A DNA stretch of 55,671 bases from Myxococcales bacterium. GTDB taxonomy: Bacteria > Myxococcota_A > Polyangia > Polyangiales > Polyangiaceae. A program made the translations under genes and the position numbers. The notes beneath the pieces were generated by a model that ran no database searches, was not told where the DNA came from, and worked only from the letters and a program-made list of their open reading frames with translations. Below, in pieces: positions 7,052 to 15,367 of the stretch (position 1 is its first letter; each line of letters begins with the position of its first letter). The stretch spans positions 1-55,671 of the forward strand of contig JACPVJ010000030.1 in the NCBI GenBank assembly GCA_016191785.1, in the 5' to 3' direction.

Positions 7052-8737
7052 GTGCGCCGCGCCCCGCCCGCCGCAATCTCGGGTGTCAGCTCGCCGCGCT
7101 ACCAGCGACGGACGCCAGAGAACACGCTGCTCTACTCGATAGTCGCCGGTCACCTCGAGACGTTTCTGGCGGAGGCACGTGACCACGACCGGCACGGTCT
7201 TCCACGCTACGTCGAGCGCGAGCTTCGCGCCTACCTGAAGTGCGGCATCCTCGCGCATGGATTCTTCCACGCCACATGCAAGTCATGTGGCGCGGAAATC
7301 GTCGTCGCGTTCTCGTGCAAGCGACGCGGCGTATGCCCATCGTGCAACGCTCGTAGAATGTGCAGCACCGCAGCGCACTTGGTCGACTCGGTGTTCCCCG
7401 ACGTGCCCGTTCGCCAGTGGGTGCTCAGCGTGCCCTACGAGCTCAGGCTCACGCTCGCACGTCGCGCCGATGCATTCGGCGCGCTCATCAGGATCTTCGA
7501 CCAAGAAGTACTTCGGTTCCTGGAACGGGCGTCAGGTGTCCGGGGCGCGAAAGGTGGCGGAGTATCGTTCCCACAGCGCTTCGGCGGCAGCCTGAACCTC
7601 AACACCCACGTGCACGCCGTCTTTCCCGACGGAGTCTTCGTCCGTGAAAGCGCCTCTGCTCGTGCTGAATTCGTCCGGGTTTCACCGCCCACTCCGCTGG
7701 AGCTCAGCGCGCTGTGCGAGCGGATCCACGCGCGTTTCGTGCGCTGGCTCGGCAGCCGAGGGCTCCTGCGCACCGACGAGCATGCGTCGAACGACCGTCC
7801 GGAGTCTTCCTGCATCGACTCCTGCACCGAGGCCGCGATCGGCATCGGCACGCTCGCGAGCGTGGACGACGGCTCGGCAACGGATGGCGAGGCCGCCGCC
7901 GAGCAAGCCAACCTGCCGCGTGCCCGGAAGGGCAAGCACGTGGGCGAGGCGCTCGGCTTCAGCATTCATGCCGGGGTCGCAGTGCCCGCCGGGAACGTGC
8001 TCGGACGCGAGCTTCTCCTTCGCTACTGCGGTCGCCCGCCACTCGCGCTCGAGCGACTCTCCGTGCTCCCCGACGGGCGCATCGCCTACCGTTTGAAGAC
8101 TCCGTGGCGCAAGGACCAGACGCACAGGGTGATGACGCCGGTCGAGCTCATCGCGCGACTCGCTGCCCTGGTCCCACCGCCGCGCCACCCGCTCATCCGC
8201 TTTCACGGCGTGCTCGCGCCCCACTCCGGATGGCGGGCGAGTGTGGTTCCGGAACCTCGATCATCGCCGCAGCCGCGATGCGACGTCCAGAGTCCAGCGA
8301 GGCGACCCAGTTCGGCCTCCACGCCGGCGCGCGCTGCCGACAAGAAGGATGGCCCGGCATCGAAGGACGAAGCGGAGCTGAAGCCCGGACCGCCACCCGT
8401 CGCCGCGCCGGCGTCCTCGTCCAGCGCCACCCCCGAAAAGCCAGCACCCGTCGCCGTCCGCAAGAGCTGGTGGATCGACTGGGCGACGCTGCTCCGGCGC
8501 GTTTACGACATCGACGCACTGCAGTGCTCTTGCGGTGGGCGTCTCCGCTTTGTCGAAGTCGTTGACGATCGCAAGGCCGCGGCGGTCATGCTCCGCGCGC
8601 TCGGCTTCCCTCCGGAGCCGCCCGACGTCGCCCGCGCGCGCGACCCCACTCCCGACTTCGACCCGTCACCGCTCGACACCCACGTCGACGCGGCCCACGC
8701 CGACGACTTCGACCCGCCACCGCCCACGAGCTGGTGA
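7052..8737 (+). CDS. IS91-family transposase
   Basis: About 561 residues. It drives rolling-circle-type transposition of the surrounding element. The N-terminal part has the zinc-finger domain of IS91 transposases (CKSCG … CKRRGVCPSCNARRM). The catalytic domain has the HUH-type motif THVHAVFPDGVF and, later, the conserved RYCGRPPLALERL segment bearing the probable catalytic Tyr, then RIAYRLKTPW and LIRFHGVLAPHSGWR. The C-terminal WIDWATLLRRVYDIDAL and CSCGGRLRF complete the usual length, so the enzyme looks intact. The frame opens at ATG 6947, but that start lies in a palindrome; the in-frame GTG at 7052 gives the N-terminus usual for homologs (RRAPPAAISGVSSPRYQ) and is preferred. No good ribosome-binding site is visible at either start. 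Confidence 0.88.
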   Translation: MRRAPPAAISGVSSPRYQRRTPENTLLYSIVAGHLETFLAEARDHDRHGLPRYVERELRAYLKCGILAHGFFHATCKSCGAEIVVAFSCKRRGVCPSCNARRMCSTAAHLVDSVFPDVPVRQWVLSVPYELRLTLARRADAFGALIRIFDQEVLRFLERASGVRGAKGGGVSFPQRFGGSLNLNTHVHAVFPDGVFVRESASARAEFVRVSPPTPLELSALCERIHARFVRWLGSRGLLRTDEHASNDRPESSCIDSCTEAAIGIGTLASVDDGSATDGEAAAEQANLPRARKGKHVGEALGFSIHAGVAVPAGNVLGRELLLRYCGRPPLALERLSVLPDGRIAYRLKTPWRKDQTHRVMTPVELIARLAALVPPPRHPLIRFHGVLAPHSGWRASVVPEPRSSPQPRCDVQSPARRPSSASTPARAADKKDGPASKDEAELKPGPPPVAAPASSSSATPEKPAPVAVRKSWWIDWATLLRRVYDIDALQCSCGGRLRFVEVVDDRKAAAVMLRALGFPPEPPDVARARDPTPDFDPSPLDTHVDAAHADDFDPPPPTSW

Positions 8738-8738
8738 C

Positions 8739-8811
8739 CCCGGGACGCGGCCCGGTCCGCTTTGGAATCGCTCACAGAGTCCCGGGTTCCGCTCGCAACG
8801 GATTGCAAGCG
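8739..8811. repeat. Right-end inverted repeats of the IS91-family element
   Basis: Directly after the transposase stop there is an 8-bp perfect inverted repeat (CCCGGGAC at 8739-8746, GTCCCGGG at 8779-8786). It is followed by a hairpin CGCTCGCAA-CGGA-TTGCAAGCG (8790-8811, one mismatch). A hairpin shortly before a GTTC (8825-8828) is the arrangement known for IS91 oriIS. The assignment as oriIS is inference. Confidence 0.45.
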
Positions 8812-8837
8812 TCGCATAAGGCACGTTCCGTCAACTT

Positions 8838-9743
8838 TTGCCCCGCCTCCACGAACGCCAGCTTCGCACGGTAGCTTTGCTCGGACTAGCCTCCGTGGTG
8901 CTCGGCCTGGCCACGCTGGTCCGCCCGACCTCGCTCTTGGCCGCGCCGCTCCTGGTGCTGATGGGCCCGCGCCCCTGGTGGAAGGCTGCGGCCCGCGCCG
9001 CGGTTGCCACGCTGCTGGCGCTGGTGGTCGTCGCTCCGTGGACGCTGCGCAACTGCCGCGCGACCAACGGCGGCTGGAACCTGGCGATCGGCGCGATCAG
9101 CGACACCGGCCGCTTCGACACGCTGCGGGCCGGCGACGGCTGCCCGATCGTCACTGGTCAGGTGCAGCAAGATCGCTGCTGGGCGGCGGTGGGCCGAGCG
9201 CGGATCAAGGCCGACGCCTGGCGCTGGATCGGCCTGATGCCGAAGAAGCTGGGCCACACCTTCGACCACGAGTCGTTCCCCATCGAGTACCTGCGCGAAG
9301 CCGACCCGCGCTCTTGGCCCGAGTCACGCCGCGTGGCGGGCCGCGGCTTGCTCACGCTGTTTCACCGCCTGCTCCTGGTCGCTGCCGCCTTTTCCCTGGT
9401 GAGCTTCGTGTCGCCGTCGAGCCGCGAGGCCAAGAAGCAGTACTCGCAGTGGGCGCTGCTCCTCGCGATCGTCGGCGCCGCGACCTATGCCTTCGCCGAC
9501 ATCCGGCATCCGTTCTTCTGGCTGCCCACGCTGCTGCCGCTGGCCGCCTTGCTGCCCCTGCCCGGTCGTCCCACGCACGGCCCCGTGGGCCGCTACCTGT
9601 TCGCGTTGATCGCGGCGACGGCGCTCACCCACGCGGTGTTCTTCGGCGACGACCGTTATCACCTGGTCGTGACCCCGGTGCTTTGCATCCTGGCGGCGGC
9701 CGCGCTGAGGCGAGAGGTGGACCGGAGCGCCGCCGACGGGTAG
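8838..9743 (+). pseudogene. 5'-truncated glycosyltransferase (GT-C, family 39/ArnT-like)
   Basis: The 300-codon frame encodes only the C-terminal part of a polytopic membrane glycosyltransferase: TM helices, the family-typical LATLVRPTSLL and VVVAPWTLRNCRATNGG segments, a periplasmic part, and further TM helices with FADIRHPFFWLP and DDRYHLVVTP near the end. Full enzymes of this type have a longer N-terminal half with the catalytic acidic loop, which is missing. The frame can only open at a TTG, has no ribosome-binding site, and starts about 14 bp from the predicted right end of the IS91 element. I infer that insertion or one-ended transposition removed the 5' half. Transfer of polyprenyl-linked sugars would have been the original activity. 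Confidence 0.7.
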
Positions 9744-9757
9744 ACTGCAGCTGCGCG

Positions 9758-9772
9758 AAAGGGGGCCGCATG
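9758..9772 (+). promoter_or_regulatory. Strong ribosome-binding site and ATG upstream of the heptamer tract
   Basis: AAAGGGGG (9758-9765) sits 4 nt before ATG 9770-9772, making it the best translation start between 9743 and the subtilase-like gene. With the present 11 heptamers this ATG reads a 31-residue peptide ending at 9865. Adding one heptamer or removing two places it in frame with the lipoprotein gene. Confidence 0.6.
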
Positions 9773-9778
9773 GTCCGA

Positions 9779-9857
<79 letters not shown>

Positions 9858-9861
9858 GGTC

Positions 9862-11901
9862 TTGAGCGTGACGCTTTCGCTCCTCGGCTGTGGGTCGTCT
9901 GAGTCGCCGTTCGAGCAGGCGACGGGCAGCGCCCTGGGGAAGTCGCACTGCGCGGGGACGCCCGTGGCGTCGACGAAGCACAAGTTCGAGTCAACGGGGC
10001 GAACCGTGGTCATCGATGCTTGCCCTCCCGGGTCGACGGGAAAGGTGGAGCTTGCGGCGCGCGACGCGGCGACCGGGAAGGCGGTGGACTTCGAGGACCT
10101 GCGCCGCGACGACGCAGCGGTCTTCCACGATGTAAGAGGAACCATCGGCGGGAAGATGGAAGCGCACATGGACCAGCGCCCCGGCGCGGTCTTCGACGCC
10201 CATGTCTGGTTTCGCATCGATCTCGGCGACGCGCCGGAAAAGGAAGCAGAACTGGCCGACCCGGTTCAGTCCGCCCAGTTCGCAGCCAAGCGCGAGGCCA
10301 GGACCCGGCTTGCAGCGCACGCGCTCGCCGAATCGGTCAAGTGGGTCCCGGGACTCGAGGTAGTCACCAAGGTCGCGGCCCCCGTCGAGTACGGAGCCCC
10401 AGTCCTACGGGTTCGCGGGAGCGCGGCTGCATTGCACCAAGTCGGGAAGCTGTCGACCGTCTGGCGAGTGATGCTTGAGAGCGACGCCTCCCAAACGCAC
10501 TCCGCCGATTTCTACTGCACGACCGAAACGGACGACATCGACCCGCTCGGGCTCGACGGAACCGGCCAGACAGTTGCGGTGCTCGAGCGTACCAGCCCAG
10601 ACAGCGTGCACAACCTTCCGAACGCAATCGGAGACGCGAACGGCTGCCTGCCCGACCCACCTTTCGGCCCTCGGAAAAAGTGCCATTGCCCGGCTGGGAG
10701 CCGCTCGGCTCACCCACGGCTGATGGCGGGCATGGTAGCCAACTCGAGCACATCGTTCGGCGGGCTCGCGGATCAGGCGAGCCTGATCTTCGCAAACTGG
10801 GGTGGCTGCACGACCAACGGCCCGGATCAGTTCTCGAGCGGGCTCAACTGGGCCGTCAGCAACGGCGCCAGGATCATCAGCCGGAGCGAGGGCTGGCCAC
10901 CGCCCTGGGAGTCCCTCGACGACGGAATGCAGACCTCGCGCGACTTCTTGGTCGACTACACCATCTCGCGATCACCGTACCCGTTCATCGCGGAGTCCAC
11001 TGGAAACGACGCAGGCTACCCCTCGGCCAACGTGCTGCGCAACGGCATGGTGGTCGGCGGCGGCAACGAGACGAACGGATGCAGCCGCAGCGGCGTGGTC
11101 TTTGCGGACACCAGCTGGGCCAACCCCAACCCGGGTGCGTCCTTCAAGGGTTTCGAGGTGCCCCACATCGTCGGCATTGCCGCAAACGCGGACTCGGCCG
11201 GGTACGACCCCGGCGCCGTCGAGGCCACTGGCGGCAGTAGCGCGGCAGCGGCGCAAGTAGCGGCCACGGTAGCCTCGCTCCACGAAGCCAACTCGGCACT
11301 GCGGAGCTGGCCGGAGGTCGTGGTTCCGGGCCTCATGGTCTCGGCAAACGAGGACGTCGACGGCGTGAGCCTGAACCTCCACGACGACTGGGACGATCGT
11401 GACGGGGCTGGCCTGCTGAATGCCTCGTGGGCGTATCTGACGCTGGGCACCGCCCGGAAGATGAACGGCGGGAACTCGCCGGAGCCTCGGGGGCACGACT
11501 ACGGCGGCATCGCGCCATCGCAAACGCCTCCGGGAACGTCCTACGGCGAAGTCTGGAGCGCTCGCATCGACAGCGGGCGTACGCTTCGCGTCGCGGCGCT
11601 GCTTCAGTCCCGCCCGAACTGCCCGTCCAACCCGGGCTGCAGCGAGCAGTTCGAAGGCGGGGTCGTCGGCGGCTGCAGCGCAACCAACATCTGCTCGGCG
11701 AATCCGTACGTGATCTTCTCCCTCGAGATCTGGGAAGGGTCCACGTTGCACACGCTGTCTTTCAACGCGTTCACGTCGTATCAGTTCGCGAGCTGGCAGA
11801 ACACGTCTGGCTCGACGAAGACCTATCAGATCAAGATCACGCCCTGGAGCTACGGCGGCCTCTCCTACACGACCTGGGGCATGGCCTGGTTCGAGGAGTG
11901 A
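9862..11901 (+). CDS. Subtilisin-like (S8) lipoprotein, probably phase-variable
   Basis: About 679 residues, exported. Only the last part of a lipoprotein signal is in frame here: (LAV)LSVTLSLLGC with lipobox LLGC. The TTG at 9862 gives a signal of nine residues with no basic n-region and no ribosome-binding site; the likely true start is ATG 9770, out of frame with the present 11 heptamers. Numbering from the TTG, the S8-like core runs about 225-475: GTGQTVAVLE (usual Asp replaced by Glu242), SAHPRLMAGMVAN (His284), STGNDAG (Asn382) and ATGGSSAAAAQVAA (Ser459/460). Flanking N- and C-terminal regions are unassigned; the C-terminal part resembles a beta-sandwich. It is followed at once by another lipoprotein gene, so the two probably form an operon. 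Activity with Glu at the Asp position is uncertain. Confidence 0.7.
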   Translation: MSVTLSLLGCGSSESPFEQATGSALGKSHCAGTPVASTKHKFESTGRTVVIDACPPGSTGKVELAARDAATGKAVDFEDLRRDDAAVFHDVRGTIGGKMEAHMDQRPGAVFDAHVWFRIDLGDAPEKEAELADPVQSAQFAAKREARTRLAAHALAESVKWVPGLEVVTKVAAPVEYGAPVLRVRGSAAALHQVGKLSTVWRVMLESDASQTHSADFYCTTETDDIDPLGLDGTGQTVAVLERTSPDSVHNLPNAIGDANGCLPDPPFGPRKKCHCPAGSRSAHPRLMAGMVANSSTSFGGLADQASLIFANWGGCTTNGPDQFSSGLNWAVSNGARIISRSEGWPPPWESLDDGMQTSRDFLVDYTISRSPYPFIAESTGNDAGYPSANVLRNGMVVGGGNETNGCSRSGVVFADTSWANPNPGASFKGFEVPHIVGIAANADSAGYDPGAVEATGGSSAAAAQVAATVASLHEANSALRSWPEVVVPGLMVSANEDVDGVSLNLHDDWDDRDGAGLLNASWAYLTLGTARKMNGGNSPEPRGHDYGGIAPSQTPPGTSYGEVWSARIDSGRTLRVAALLQSRPNCPSNPGCSEQFEGGVVGGCSATNICSANPYVIFSLEIWEGSTLHTLSFNAFTSYQFASWQNTSGSTKTYQIKITPWSYGGLSYTTWGMAWFEE

Positions 11902-11904
11902 GTG

Positions 11905-12741
11905 ATGGCCAGGCACACCCCGAGCAACCTTCGGAACGTCCGGCTTGGCGCTGCGCTGCTTGCGCTCGCCGCGGCGGGACTGGTTCAACCCGCGTGCGGC
12001 GACTCGCTCGACGGCTCATCGCCCACGAAAGACGCTGGTTCGGAAGCCGGCGACAGCGACGCCGCCGACGCCGACGAGGCGTCCGACGGGGACGGTCCAG
12101 CCGACGGCGCGCACGACGGGGCCGGCGTTGCCGACGCGCCCGACGGGCCTATTCCGTGCCCTGTGCGGCAGGCCATGTGGGAGTTCATCTACGCCAACAA
12201 GAGTTGCACGACCGCGAGCGACTGCACTGTTGCGAAGACCTGTTTCACGGAAGCCGAGGGCTGCGGCAACGTGCTCGCCGGGATCTACTTGAACGCGAGC
12301 TACGACCCTAGCAAGTTGGCCGAGCGCGAGGCAGCGCTGTCCAAGTCCGGCGACGCGTGCTGCTACATCCCGGGGTGCGACTACGTGGAACCAGCCGTTT
12401 GTTGGAAGCAGACTTGCCTTCCGTTTCATGGCGACGACACCCAGGCAAACCGGGACAAGTGCCATGGCCTACTTGGCAGGAATACGCTGTGCGCGGCGTG
12501 CGCGTGTTCGAAGCACGGCCCGATCTGCCTCCAGGACCCGGCGTGTTTCCAGCTGCTGCAGTGCGCGCACGACAACGCCTGCCTCGGCACCCCGAAGTGC
12601 GCGCCAGACAACCCGGCGTCGCCGTGCAAGGGGCTGGTCGACGCAATGGGTGGGTCCTCTGCCAAGGCAGTCACGTACTTCGGTGCGGTAAACGAGCTTG
12701 TTCCGTTCGAAGGCTGCGACATCCCCTGCGCGAACCCATAA
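11905..12741 (+). CDS. Cys-rich secreted protein or lipoprotein
   Basis: 278 residues. Signal peptide MARHTPSNLRNVRLGAALLA…, ending near LVQPAC; this is a weak lipobox, so either lipoprotein or ordinary signal cleavage is possible. An Asp/Ala/Gly-rich acidic linker follows (about 35-85), then a Cys-rich domain (SCTTASDC, AKTCFTEAEGC, ACCYIPGCDY, NTLCAACACSKHGPICLQDPAC, CAHDNAC). I do not recognise the family. The ATG at 11905 is chosen because GAGGAG lies 6 nt upstream; a GTG at 11902 is also in frame. The stop of the subtilase-like gene (11899-11901) is only 3 nt away, so translation is probably coupled and expression may follow that gene. Confidence 0.7.
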   Translation: MARHTPSNLRNVRLGAALLALAAAGLVQPACGDSLDGSSPTKDAGSEAGDSDAADADEASDGDGPADGAHDGAGVADAPDGPIPCPVRQAMWEFIYANKSCTTASDCTVAKTCFTEAEGCGNVLAGIYLNASYDPSKLAEREAALSKSGDACCYIPGCDYVEPAVCWKQTCLPFHGDDTQANRDKCHGLLGRNTLCAACACSKHGPICLQDPACFQLLQCAHDNACLGTPKCAPDNPASPCKGLVDAMGGSSAKAVTYFGAVNELVPFEGCDIPCANP

Positions 12742-12775
12742 TTGCTGGTCGCGCGTGTGTCTCCCCCCGCCGACT

Positions 12776-12831
12776 ACGCGTTCTGAAGCTCGGACGCGAC
12801 CCGCGACGGCCGTCGAAGCACCGCCGGCGGG
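12776..12831. repeat. 56-bp dispersed repeat, copy 2
   Basis: Matches 3141-3196 at 52 of 56 positions, without gaps. The two adjacent-base differences occur twice (GA/AC and GG/AC). It starts with the same GCGTTCTGA that forms the end of gcdH in copy 1, although no gene ends here, and contains the same CGACGGCCGTCG palindrome. It lies between a plus-strand lipoprotein gene and the convergent vapC-like gene. Confidence 0.85.
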
Positions 12832-12846
12832 ACGAACCGCGGCCGC

Positions 12847-13248
12847 TCACTTCGCCAACTCGAAGCCGAGCGTTTCGAAGTCCCGGTCGAAGGCGAACGC
12901 CAGTCGGATGTTCCGTGCGCGCATGGCAGCCGCCGAGGCGCAGTCACAGAGCGAGAGCTCGTGGTCGGAGTACTTCTCGAAAATCCGCTTGGCGTCGGAG
13001 AGCAAGCCCGCGTCCGTCCAGACGACTTCGAACGGCTCCGACGTCAGGCTCGTCCAAGCCATGAGCGCGACATCGAAACCAGCCCGGGCTCGGGCCAGCG
13101 CGACGCTCTCGGCCACGACCAGATCTGACGTGTGGAGCGCCGCTCGGCGGGCAAGGAGCTTCTTCCAGACGACCTTGGCAGCGCGGTGATTCGCGTCGGA
13201 TGCCCACAAGAGCGCGACGATGCCGGAGGTGTCGACGAACACCCTCAT
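12847..13248 (-). CDS. vapC: VapC-like PIN-domain toxin
   Basis: 133 residues, the usual size for a single PIN domain. PIN toxins are Mg-dependent ribonucleases that cleave tRNA or rRNA when freed from their antitoxin. The acidic active-site residues are in place: Asp6 (VFVDTSG), Glu47 (VVAES), Asp102 (LCDCAS) and Asp121/Asp123 (FAFDRDF). The start codon overlaps the stop of the upstream antitoxin gene (ATGA-type overlap), the usual layout for an antitoxin-toxin operon. It is convergent with the Cys-rich protein gene, with the 56-bp repeat in between. Target RNA is unknown. Confidence 0.85.
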   Translation of the reverse strand: MRVFVDTSGIVALLWASDANHRAAKVVWKKLLARRAALHTSDLVVAESVALARARAGFDVALMAWTSLTSEPFEVVWTDAGLLSDAKRIFEKYSDHELSLCDCASAAAMRARNIRLAFAFDRDFETLGFELAK

Positions 13249-13502
13249 CGTTTGCGCCGGGTTCCAGGCGGATTCAGGTAGTCGTCGTGATTCTCGGACA
13301 GGTCGGCGGGTCCGCTCTTCACGCTCCCGATGAGCGCCGCGAGCGGATCCGGTGGACCCTCTTCAGCTTGCCGCAACACGATCTCGGCCCCCTCGCGCAG
13401 GAGCTGAGCCATGGACACACCGCGGCGGCGCGCCGTGTCACCCAAGGCCCGGTGCAGGCGCCGGGGAAGGTAGATCTGAGTTCGCACCTCGGAAGCAGCC
13501 AT
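13245..13502 (-). CDS. vapB: Ribbon-helix-helix antitoxin (VapB-like)
   Basis: 85 residues. The N-terminal part is a ribbon-helix-helix DNA-binding domain: beta strand VRTQIYLPRRLHRAL, then helices DTARRRGVSMAQLLREGAEIVLRQ. The C-terminal tail (about 50-85, DPLAALIGSVKSGPADLSENHDDYLN) is the likely PIN-binding segment. Antitoxins of this type neutralise the toxin and repress their own operon. A perfect 9-bp inverted repeat 17-47 bp upstream of the start is a good candidate for its operator. The gene overlaps vapC by 4 nt. Confidence 0.85.
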   Translation of the reverse strand: MAASEVRTQIYLPRRLHRALGDTARRRGVSMAQLLREGAEIVLRQAEEGPPDPLAALIGSVKSGPADLSENHDDYLNPPGTRRKR

Positions 13503-13518
13503 CCCCGGAGCATGCCAC

Positions 13519-13549
13519 GTACATCACACACGTCAAGACAGTGATGTAC
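13519..13549. promoter_or_regulatory. Probable VapB operator (inverted repeat)
   Basis: GTACATCAC (13519-13527) and GTGATGTAC (13541-13549) form a perfect 9-bp inverted repeat with a 13-nt spacer, just upstream of the antitoxin start at 13502. The position and symmetry fit autoregulation by a ribbon-helix-helix antitoxin. Confidence 0.6.
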
Positions 13550-13651
13550 ATGCGTCGGAGACCCGAGCGCGGTGTCGATGGTTCCACGCACGCGGGCGGC
13601 GAGGTGAAGTCCTCGCGGCATGCATTCCTGGTACCCTGAGCCCCGCGAAGC

Positions 13652-13885
13652 ATGGCCCAGGGCGTCCTCATCACTCAGTGCATCCAACAGGACTTCGTGA
13701 GGCTGCTCGGCGCCGAGGAGCCCCTGCCGAACCTCGTCCACGTCGGCAGGCTCGAGGCCGAGCGCCTGGTGGGCCGGCACGGCGCGCTGATCCCGTTTCT
13801 AGGGGCTGCGCATGCTGCGCCGGATCTCGCCGTGATCCACGTCGTCGATCAGCACGTCCGGAGCGTCCGCTTCGACCGCCAGTAC
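13652..13885 (+). pseudogene. N-terminal fragment of a cysteine hydrolase (isochorismatase-like)
   Basis: The first 75-80 codons read as the start of an isochorismatase-like hydrolase: MAQGVLITQCIQQDFV, then EPLPNLVHVGRLEAERLVG, then AAHAAPDLAVIHVVDQH. The Asp in QQDF matches the conserved acidic catalytic position. After about 13885 similarity stops, and the frame continues into sequence antisense to the sigma-54 regulator gene. The catalytic Cys and Lys of the family are missing. I read it as a truncated remnant. The remaining bases from 13503 to 13651 hold the vapB operator and no gene. Confidence 0.45.
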
Positions 13886-13972
13886 GGGTCCGCAAGGGCT
13901 TCGATGCGGCGTCGGCCGGGCAGGCGGCGTGAACACCAGCTCGCCTGGACGCTCGACGCCGCCCTCGACCCC

Positions 13973-15367
13973 TCACCGTCCCGGTTTGAACTCGTCCGAC
14001 CGCAGGCCGTATCGTTTCAACAATCGATGCAAAGTCTCGCGCTCCATCCCGGCCCGCTCGGCGGCATGAGTCACGCTGCCCTCGAACTCCCGCATCAGAG
14101 CGACCAGGTACTCCCGGGAGACCCGGTCCCGCGCAATGTCCACGACTTCTCGGTACGTCAGCCGTCCTAGGTCCGGGGCGAGTCGTGGTCGCGCGTGGGT
14201 TGCGATTTCTTCCGGCAACGCTTCGATCGGGATGCGGGGCCCATCCACCACCGCAAGCGCCCGCTCCACCGCGTTCTCGAGCTCGCGGACGTTGCCCGGC
14301 CACTCGTAACGAACCAACGCCGAGAGCGCGTCGGGGCTGAACCCCTCCACGCTGCCACCGTATCTACCGCGGTGCCGCTCGAGGAAGTGAGCCGCGAGCA
14401 CGGGAATGTCTTCGCGTCGCTCGCGGAGCGGGGGCAGGCGCACCGGGAACACATTCAGGCGGTAGAAGAGATCCTCGCGGAAACGCCCCGATGCGACCGC
14501 AGCCTTCAAGTCGACGTTGGTCGCCGCGATCACCCTTACGCTGACGCGCCGCTCCTGCGACTCACCCACGCGGCGGATCGCGTGCTCTTGCAGGGCGCGA
14601 GTGAGCTTCACCTGCATGGGCAGGGGCAACTCGCCCACCTCGTCGAGGAGCAGCGTCCCGCCGTCAGCCTCCTCGAACAGCCCGCGACGATCTCCTATTG
14701 CACCGGTGAACGCGCCGCGCACGTGACCAAAGAGCTCCGATTCGATCAGACTCTCGGGGATCGCGCCGCAATTGACCGCCACGAAGCGACCGGCGCGGCG
14801 AGGGCTCTGCGAGTGTACGGCGCGCGCCGCAAGCTCCTTGCCGGTGCCGCTCTCGCCAGCGATGAGCACCGTCGCCTCGCCGGCCGCCGCGCGTTTGAGC
14901 AGCTCGAAGAGTTGCTGCATCGCGCTGCTCTTGCCGACCAGTCGGTCGAAGCGACTGATGTTGCCGACTACTGCGCTCAGGTTGCGCGCCTGCTCGCGCA
15001 GCCGCTTGCGCTCGGCCGCACGCTCGATGGTCATCAACGCTTCATCGGGGTCGAAAGGCTTGGCGAGGTAGTCGTAGGCGCCTTCTTTCATCGCCTCGAC
15101 GGCCTTCTGCACCGAACTGAAGGCGGTCATCAGCACGACCTCGACCTCCGGCTTGGCGCCTTTGATCTCGCGAAGCACCGTGAAGCCGTCCGCCCCAGGC
15201 ATGCGGATATCGGAGACGACCACGTCGAAGTCGTCGTTCAGCGCCAGGGCGAGCGCGCGCTGACCGTCAGTGGCCGTTACAACGTCGAACTTGTCCGACA
15301 AGATGCGACCGAACAAACCCAGGATAGTGTCCTTGTCGTCGGCGACGAGCACGCGCGGCTTCTTCAT
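13973..15367 (-). CDS. Sigma-54-dependent response regulator (NtrC family)
   Basis: 464 residues in three classical domains. A receiver domain (about 1-125) has acidic residues ADDKD, phospho-acceptor Asp in VVSDIRMPG (about 53) and Lys in YLAKPFD. A sigma-54 AAA+ domain (about 140-385) has Walker A GESGTGKE, the sigma-54 contact loop GAFTGA, and Walker B GGTLLLDEVGEL. A C-terminal Fis-type helix-turn-helix follows (SVTHAAERAGMERETLHRLLKRYGL). When phosphorylated by its partner it should activate sigma-54 promoters. It overlaps the histidine kinase gene by 4 nt and is transcribed with it. The neighbouring genes on the far side suggest control of copper/metal resistance, and sigma-54-like sites are seen at 16853-16868 and 26950-26965. 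Confidence 0.93.
   Translation of the reverse strand: MKKPRVLVADDKDTILGLFGRILSDKFDVVTATDGQRALALALNDDFDVVVSDIRMPGADGFTVLREIKGAKPEVEVVLMTAFSSVQKAVEAMKEGAYDYLAKPFDPDEALMTIERAAERKRLREQARNLSAVVGNISRFDRLVGKSSAMQQLFELLKRAAAGEATVLIAGESGTGKELAARAVHSQSPRRAGRFVAVNCGAIPESLIESELFGHVRGAFTGAIGDRRGLFEEADGGTLLLDEVGELPLPMQVKLTRALQEHAIRRVGESQERRVSVRVIAATNVDLKAAVASGRFREDLFYRLNVFPVRLPPLRERREDIPVLAAHFLERHRGRYGGSVEGFSPDALSALVRYEWPGNVRELENAVERALAVVDGPRIPIEALPEEIATHARPRLAPDLGRLTYREVVDIARDRVSREYLVALMREFEGSVTHAAERAGMERETLHRLLKRYGLRSDEFKPGR

Larger units (their letters stand above)
6948..8824 (+). mobile_element. IS91-family insertion element (boundaries approximate)
   Basis: A full-length IS91-type transposase is flanked on the left by paired palindromes and on the right by two inverted repeats ending next to GTTC (8825-8828). 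IS91 is known to insert beside a GTTC/GAAC tetranucleotide with its oriIS end. No terminal inverted repeats or target duplication are expected for this rolling-circle family. Gene fragments abut both sides: GVQIGL and four-helix scraps on the left, a glycosyltransferase lacking its 5' half on the right. The boundaries are inferred from these marks only. Confidence 0.55.
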
